Made by a program: the position numbers and the translations under genes. The notes beneath the pieces are model-generated. The model ran no database searches. It was not told the DNA's origin and was given only the letters and a program-made list of their open reading frames with translations. A DNA stretch of 35,389 nucleotides, taken from an uncultured Burkholderiaceae bacterium. GTDB lineage: Bacteria; Pseudomonadota; Gammaproteobacteria; Burkholderiales; Burkholderiaceae. The stretch lies in contig CALMPB010000158.1 in assembly GCA_937871985.1 (NCBI GenBank), forward strand, positions 1 through 35,389, written 5' to 3'. Every line of letters starts with the position of its first letter. Position 1 is the stretch's first letter. This document shows, in pieces, positions 31,490 to 35,389 of the stretch.

Positions 31490-31857
31490 ACCAGAACGCT
31501 ATCACCTCCGCAGTCGGCGCCCTGAAGCTGGTGCCGCTGCTCTTGAACCACCCCACGGTGATCAGCCGCGCAACGCTCACAGGCGCCGCGGCTGAAGCGC
31601 TGACGCTGCTGGAAAGCATCCCACCGGCAGCCGTCGAGTTGATCGAGGCCTTTCGCTGCGTCGAGCAGGTCATCGGCGAAGACCAGGTGGCCTACGTCAC
31701 CCCGACCAACTCACCGGAGTACCCATTAGGGGCCGTGGTAGCAGACAAAAAAGGCCACATCCGCGCTGCTGCCACAGGAAAAACAAAGGAAGGACTGGCG
31801 GAACTCATCCGCCTGAAGCTGCAGCCCCCACCCGAGGGGCGCGGGGAGAAGACATGA
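31486..31857 (+). CDS. Early protein of unknown function
   Basis: 123 residues. The N-terminal 60 residues are hydrophobic and helical (SAVGALKLVPLLLNHPTVIS, AAAEALTLLESIPPAAVELI), and the rest is more polar (DKKGHIRAAATGKTKEGLAE), with a Pro-rich end. A membrane-associated helix is possible but not clear. It overlaps the KilAC gene and the PrtN gene by four bases each. No family recognised. Confidence 0.65.
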   Translation: MNQNAITSAVGALKLVPLLLNHPTVISRATLTGAAAEALTLLESIPPAAVELIEAFRCVEQVIGEDQVAYVTPTNSPEYPLGAVVADKKGHIRAAATGKTKEGLAELIRLKLQPPPEGRGEKT

Positions 31858-32093
31858 GCAGCACCTACGAACAGCTTTGCAAGCAGTTCAACACCCCTTG
31901 CCCAACGCTGGCCGATGTACGGGAGCACTACTTCCCCCACATCCGCACGGATCGCTATCTGCTGAGCGAAATCAAGGCAGGTCGCATCCAGATCAAGGTC
32001 ACTAAGTTCCACGGATCAGGCCGGACCATCGCACATGTTTACCTGCACGACCTCGCTGACTTCTTGGATGCGAAAGCCAAGCAAGCAGCATGA
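31854..32093 (+). CDS. PrtN-like transcription activator
   Basis: 79 residues. The pattern LADVREHYFPHIRTDRYLLS, then AGRIQIKVTKFHGSGRT and VYLHDLADFLD matches the pyocin activator PrtN family. In P. aeruginosa PrtN binds P boxes and turns on pyocin genes, which include tail and lysis genes. Here it could activate late genes of this phage or host pyocins. It is placed in the early operon, so it would be made soon after induction. Its target sites were not found by eye. Confidence 0.82.
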   Translation: MSSTYEQLCKQFNTPCPTLADVREHYFPHIRTDRYLLSEIKAGRIQIKVTKFHGSGRTIAHVYLHDLADFLDAKAKQAA

Positions 32094-32139
32094 ATTAGGC
32101 GGCGCCGGCCACCAGGCGCAATAACCAAAGGCACAGCAC

Positions 32140-32490
32140 ATGAAACCAACCGATACCGCTGAATTCATCAGCGAACTCAACGCAGGCGTATTCGCCCAGC
32201 AGATCGGCCACGCACTTTCCGAAGTCGCCGCAGGGGTCGTCGACAACGGCAAGGTCGGAACCCTGACCCTGACCTTCAGCATGAAACAGATCGCCGGCCA
32301 GCACCAGGTCGCGATCAACCACAAGCTCGCCTACAAGGTGCCCACGAAGCGCGGTAGCCGTAGCGAAGACACTGCGCTCGATACACCGATGTACGTCGGC
32401 GAAGGCGGCCGTCTGACGCTGTTCCCTGAAGTACCCAGCGCCGACCAGTTGTTCGACCGACAGGCCGCACCGGTCCACGCCAAGTCCTGA
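32140..32490 (+). CDS. Early protein of unknown function
   Basis: 116 residues. The central part (GKVGTLTLTFSMKQIAGQHQ, then VAINHKLAYKVPTKRG) is beta-rich. The end (MYVGEGGRLTLFPEVPSADQ) looks like a conserved tail. AAAGG lies 8 bases before the ATG, which is part of an ACAGCACATG leader shared with two other starts. It precedes the DUF2303 gene. No function is known to me. Confidence 0.7.
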   Translation: MKPTDTAEFISELNAGVFAQQIGHALSEVAAGVVDNGKVGTLTLTFSMKQIAGQHQVAINHKLAYKVPTKRGSRSEDTALDTPMYVGEGGRLTLFPEVPSADQLFDRQAAPVHAKS

Positions 32491-32501
32491 TTCACCGCCA
32501 C

Positions 32502-32539
32502 TCCATACCTCTCACCAAGCAAGGAATAGATCCAATGGA
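32502..32539 (+). promoter_or_regulatory. CTCTCACCAA element, copy 3 (degenerate)
   Basis: CCTCTCACCAAG lies at 32508-32519, in the 44-base gap before the DUF2303 gene. Only a weak 5-bp stem TCCAT/ATGGA (32502-32506 with 32535-32539) can be drawn, and its 3' arm covers the start codon. The AAGGA after the element is the probable ribosome site. Confidence 0.4.
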
Positions 32540-33344
32540 AGCCAAAGCAATTCAGTTGATTCAAGACACCGCAGTGCTCGCCAACGCCAAGGCGCTAGAC
32601 ACCCACTCCCCGACCATCGCCCTGCCAGATAACGCGAAGCTCCATAACCTGGAAAAGTTTCAACTCAACCGCAGCCGTTTTCGTGGCCTGCTGAACACCA
32701 GCTCACTCAGCGACTTCAGCGGGTATGTACTGACCAACGCCGACGGCGCCAGCTCGGGCTTTGTCGACAGCGACGATATGTCCTGCACCGTGTTCTTCAA
32801 TCTTGGCGATCAAGACAACCCAGGCCACGGGGACTTCCGCGCAACCCTCAGCCTGAAAAAGACCGCCGCCTTCATTGCCCTGGAGCGAGCCGCTAGCTCA
32901 AAGCACGCACAGAAAGAGCTGAGCGACTTCATCGAAGACTGGGCACCGAACCTCGAGGCATTTGCGGCTGACGGTACCGCTATTGACCTGCGCCGCGCCG
33001 CTGGTGCTATCCGCTCGATCACCATCGAGCAAGCCCGCAAAAGCGAACACGTCGTCGGCGACATGAGTGCTTCGCGCTCGGCGATGGACCAGATCGAGGC
33101 GAAGTCGGCGGACGGTCTGCCTGCCGAGTTGCTGTTCACGGTCGCACCATATGAAGGCCTTCAGCCCAGAGCCGTTCAGCTTCGCGTCGCCGTGCTCACG
33201 GGCGGTGATCAACCCGTTCTGCGCCTGCGCTGGATTGGTGAGGCTCAACTGCGCGAGGACCTGGCGCATGAGTTCAAGTCAGTGGTAGCCGCTGAAGTCG
33301 GCGAAACCACCACCCTGACCATCGGCACCTTTGCCCTGGCCTAA
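32535..33344 (+). CDS. DUF2303 protein
   Basis: 269 residues. MEAKAIQLIQDTAVLANAKA at the start, the central VFFNLGDQDNPGHGDFRATL and the later KSEHVVGDMSASRSAMDQIE match DUF2303, common in early regions of phages, often near recombination genes. Its role is unknown; a part in DNA metabolism is inferred from such neighbourhoods. AAGGA lies about 8 bases before the ATG. Confidence 0.82.
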   Translation: MEAKAIQLIQDTAVLANAKALDTHSPTIALPDNAKLHNLEKFQLNRSRFRGLLNTSSLSDFSGYVLTNADGASSGFVDSDDMSCTVFFNLGDQDNPGHGDFRATLSLKKTAAFIALERAASSKHAQKELSDFIEDWAPNLEAFAADGTAIDLRRAAGAIRSITIEQARKSEHVVGDMSASRSAMDQIEAKSADGLPAELLFTVAPYEGLQPRAVQLRVAVLTGGDQPVLRLRWIGEAQLREDLAHEFKSVVAAEVGETTTLTIGTFALA

Positions 33345-33356
33345 CCCCTCATAAGC

Positions 33357-33394
33357 CCCGCCGCTGGCCTCTCACCAAAGATCACGGCGGCGGG
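33357..33394 (+). promoter_or_regulatory. CTCTCACCAAAG stem-loop, copy 4
   Basis: A perfect 8-bp GC stem CCCGCCGC/GCGGCGGG (33357-33364 with 33387-33394) closes a 22-base loop containing GGCCTCTCACCAAAGATC. The 18-base core is identical to copy 1. It fills most of the 71-base gap before the membrane coiled-coil gene. Confidence 0.6.
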
Positions 33395-33415
33395 CACCCA
33401 AACGGAGCACAGCAC

Positions 33416-33922
33416 ATGCAAGCACATCATTACACCCTGGCCATCGCCGCCCTCTGGCTTGTGACCCTTGCACTTCTACCGTACCTGTTCCGCCGCGCCA
33501 CGGCCCGCGCAAAGGCCGCCGGCCAGGCCGCCGCCGTTCTGGAGCGAGATCTGTACTACACCCAGCGCATCGAAGCACTGAACGCCGACCTCCACCGCCT
33601 CAACGAAGAACGGAAGGAAGAACAGTCCAAATTCATTCACTCGATGTCGCGGCGCCAAGCGCTAATCGAAGAACTCGAAGCCCGTGTGCTGTCATCTACC
33701 GGCCTGGTTGTCACGCATGCCGATCACCATCTGCTACGCAACTCAGCTGAAACACTCGCCCTGGCATTCAAAACGTGGAGTTCTATGCCAGGCACTGAGC
33801 CTTGGCGCGGTCGCGCCACCGCACAGGCGCACGGACTGAACTCACTGGCCACCCGCATTTCAGCAGAACTTCGCCTCTTGCCCGCCTCCCCCTTGGCCGA
33901 CAAAACGGAGGAGGCAGCATGA
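33416..33922 (+). CDS. Membrane-anchored coiled-coil protein
   Basis: 168 residues. One N-terminal membrane segment (about 7-26, TLAIAALWLVTLALLPYLFR) is followed by basic residues, so the C-terminus should be cytoplasmic. Residues 40-95 are a long heptad-rich helix (IEALNADLHRLNEERKEEQS). GGAG lies about 10 bases before the ATG. The stop overlaps the methyltransferase start. A role such as superinfection exclusion or membrane tethering is possible but speculative. Confidence 0.7.
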   Translation: MQAHHYTLAIAALWLVTLALLPYLFRRATARAKAAGQAAAVLERDLYYTQRIEALNADLHRLNEERKEEQSKFIHSMSRRQALIEELEARVLSSTGLVVTHADHHLLRNSAETLALAFKTWSSMPGTEPWRGRATAQAHGLNSLATRISAELRLLPASPLADKTEEAA

Positions 33923-35389
33923 CCTCGCTGAAGCAACCAGCATTCGATTTTAAGACCCAGTATGGTCTTGGGCTTGACCCTCTTGATGACGAGATCGTGG
34001 TCGACTTTTTCTGCGGTGGCGGCGGCGCCGGTACCGGACTGGAAATGGGACTGGGTCGACCGGTGACGGTGGCCAAGAACCACAATCCGGCAGCGATCAG
34101 CATGCACACCGCCAACCACCCGCACGCCCGGCACTACACAACCGACGTGTTCGAGGGTGACCCGGAGGAGGAATGCGGCGGTCGCCCGGTGGGCTGGTTC
34201 CACATGAGCCCGGACTGCACCCACCACAGCCAGGCCGCCGGCGGCCAGCCGCGCAAGCGCGAGATTCGCAACCTGTCGTGGATCGGCCTGAAGTGGGCCG
34301 GCAAGAAGAAGCCACGGGTGATCAGCCTGGAGAACGTGAAGCAGATCCTGCAATGGGGTCCGCTGATCGCCAAGCGCGACAAGGCTACTGGCCGGGTCGT
34401 CACTCTGGATCTGGTGCCGCATCCAACCAAGCCAAAGGCAAAGGTTAACCGAGTGGCCGCCCCCGGCGAGCAAGTTCCGGTGTCCAACCAGTTCCTGGTG
34501 CCGAACCCGAAACGACGCGGCACCACCTGGAAGCGCTTCGTGGCGTTGCTCGAAGACATGGGGTATCAGGTCGAGTGGCGCGTTATCAAGGCTTGCGACT
34601 TCGGCGCCCCTACCAGCCGGGAACGCTTGTTCATGATCGCCCGCTGCGACGACCAGCCGATCGTGTGGCCGACGCCGACCCACGCGAAGAAACCCGCCAA
34701 AGGCCAACAGAAATGGCGCACCGCCGCGGACTGCATCGACTGGACCGTGCCAAGCAAAAGCATCTTCGGCAGGAAGAAGGAGCTGGCCCAGGCCACCCTG
34801 CGACGCGTCGCGAAAGGCCTGCAGAAGTTCGTGCTCAATAACCCGCAGCCTTTCATCGTGCCGATCGCCAACTGGTCCGGTGAACTGGCCCAGTCCGCAC
34901 ATGAACCATTACGCACCGTCACCTCTTGGCCGCGCGGCGGATCGTTCGCCATGGCCAGCCCAATCATTGCACCGGCAACACACCAGGGCAGCGACCGGGT
35001 GAACGATCCCTTTGAGCCATTGCCGACAGTGACCTGCGCCAATCGCGGAGAGCTGACGCTGATCAGCCCTTTGATGGTCACAGCAGCCCACGGCGAAGGA
35101 AAGCCTGGCGGAGTACAGCGCTGGGGTATCGGCAGCAAATCCTCGGCTGACCCGCTGGGAACCGTTACTTCAAGTGGCGGCCACTCGGTCGCTACTGCTC
35201 ACCTAGTGAAGTTCCGCTTCGATGACGCAGGCAAGGCTTTGGACGAGCCGGTACCGACCATCACCAGCGGTGGCAACTACCAGCGCCCGGCCGGCGCCGC
35301 CCACGCCATGGGCCTCTCGACGGTGTTCATGGCCCAGATGAATGGCGGCTTCAACACCACCCATGCAAAGGGCATGGACGAGCCCATGA
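33919..35389 (+). CDS. C5-cytosine DNA methyltransferase (3' end beyond the window)
   Basis: 490 residues are visible without a stop. Motif I is FFCGGGGAGTGLEMG (30-44), and the catalytic Cys100 is in SPDCTHHSQA, where the usual Pro-Cys has become Pro-Asp-Cys, as in some phage enzymes. ENV at 138-140 is motif VI, and CDFGAPTSRERLFMIA (226-241) is motif VIII. After residue 325 come repeated units with xPLxTVT: 329-336, 366-373, 411-418, 443-450, and the start of a fifth at the window edge. The ATG overlaps the previous stop (ATGA). It probably protects phage DNA from host restriction. Confidence 0.9.
   Translation, partial: MTSLKQPAFDFKTQYGLGLDPLDDEIVVDFFCGGGGAGTGLEMGLGRPVTVAKNHNPAAISMHTANHPHARHYTTDVFEGDPEEECGGRPVGWFHMSPDCTHHSQAAGGQPRKREIRNLSWIGLKWAGKKKPRVISLENVKQILQWGPLIAKRDKATGRVVTLDLVPHPTKPKAKVNRVAAPGEQVPVSNQFLVPNPKRRGTTWKRFVALLEDMGYQVEWRVIKACDFGAPTSRERLFMIARCDDQPIVWPTPTHAKKPAKGQQKWRTAADCIDWTVPSKSIFGRKKELAQATLRRVAKGLQKFVLNNPQPFIVPIANWSGELAQSAHEPLRTVTSWPRGGSFAMASPIIAPATHQGSDRVNDPFEPLPTVTCANRGELTLISPLMVTAAHGEGKPGGVQRWGIGSKSSADPLGTVTSSGGHSVATAHLVKFRFDDAGKALDEPVPTITSGGNYQRPAGAAHAMGLSTVFMAQMNGGFNTTHAKGMDEPM

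Noticed and set aside
33724..34902. 392-residue minus-strand open frame
   Set aside because: It lies opposite the C5 methyltransferase and coiled-coil genes, has no ribosome site, and its sequence shows no family pattern. It is a shadow caused by high GC at third codon positions.

Overview
The window is most of a temperate bacteriophage genome, probably a prophage, from a Pseudomonas-like host. The evidence for the host is the high GC content, a PrtN-type activator, a CTG-N10-CAG LexA box and the overall gene style. The virion genes predict a contractile-tailed phage with an HK97-type head (P27-type terminase, HK97 portal, S49 protease, HK97-fold capsid) joined to a Mu-type tail and baseplate (sheath, tube, frameshifted chaperone, tape measure, and homologues of Mu gp43 to gp48). 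This head/tail combination is known from Shigella phage SfV.

Layout. (1) 1-1852: a LexA-box-associated N6-adenine methylase on the minus strand, and two small plus-strand genes of unknown function that look like morons. (2) 1859-2982: lysis genes on the minus strand, a GH19-type endolysin and an i-spanin with a nested o-spanin. (3) 3044-24354: the long leftward late operon. Read in transcription order it runs holin, HNH nuclease, terminase, portal, protease, capsid, connectors, tail, baseplate, fibre. (4) 24386-25019: a Q-like regulator gene followed by two terminators, just ahead of the late operon. (5) 25020-25344: a gene-free, iteron-rich, partly AT-rich block that could be a replication origin. 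(6) 25345-28775: a leftward early/replication operon with an SF3-like helicase, a PriCT/TOPRIM primase, a TraR-like zinc finger and a CII-like regulator. (7) 28913-30085: the immunity region, with Cro-like and LexA-like CI genes transcribed divergently from three 16-bp operators, and two more operators beyond cI. (8) 30123-35389: a rightward early operon with a dNMP kinase, a KilAC-domain protein, PrtN, a DUF2303 protein, a membrane coiled-coil protein and a C5-cytosine methyltransferase cut off by the window edge.

Working model (inference). CI holds both early operons off. RecA-stimulated CI self-cleavage induces the phage, and the LexA box ties the adenine methylase and/or a moron to the same SOS signal. 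The leftward early operon copies the genome and makes the Q-like protein. That protein, perhaps with PrtN, lets RNA polymerase read through terminators into the late operon.

The most unusual signal is a short repeated element, CTCTCACCAAAG, found once or more in each early operon. In three of its four copies it lies in the apical loop of a stem whose arms are complementary but unrelated in sequence between copies. That is the pattern expected of a structured RNA regulatory element.
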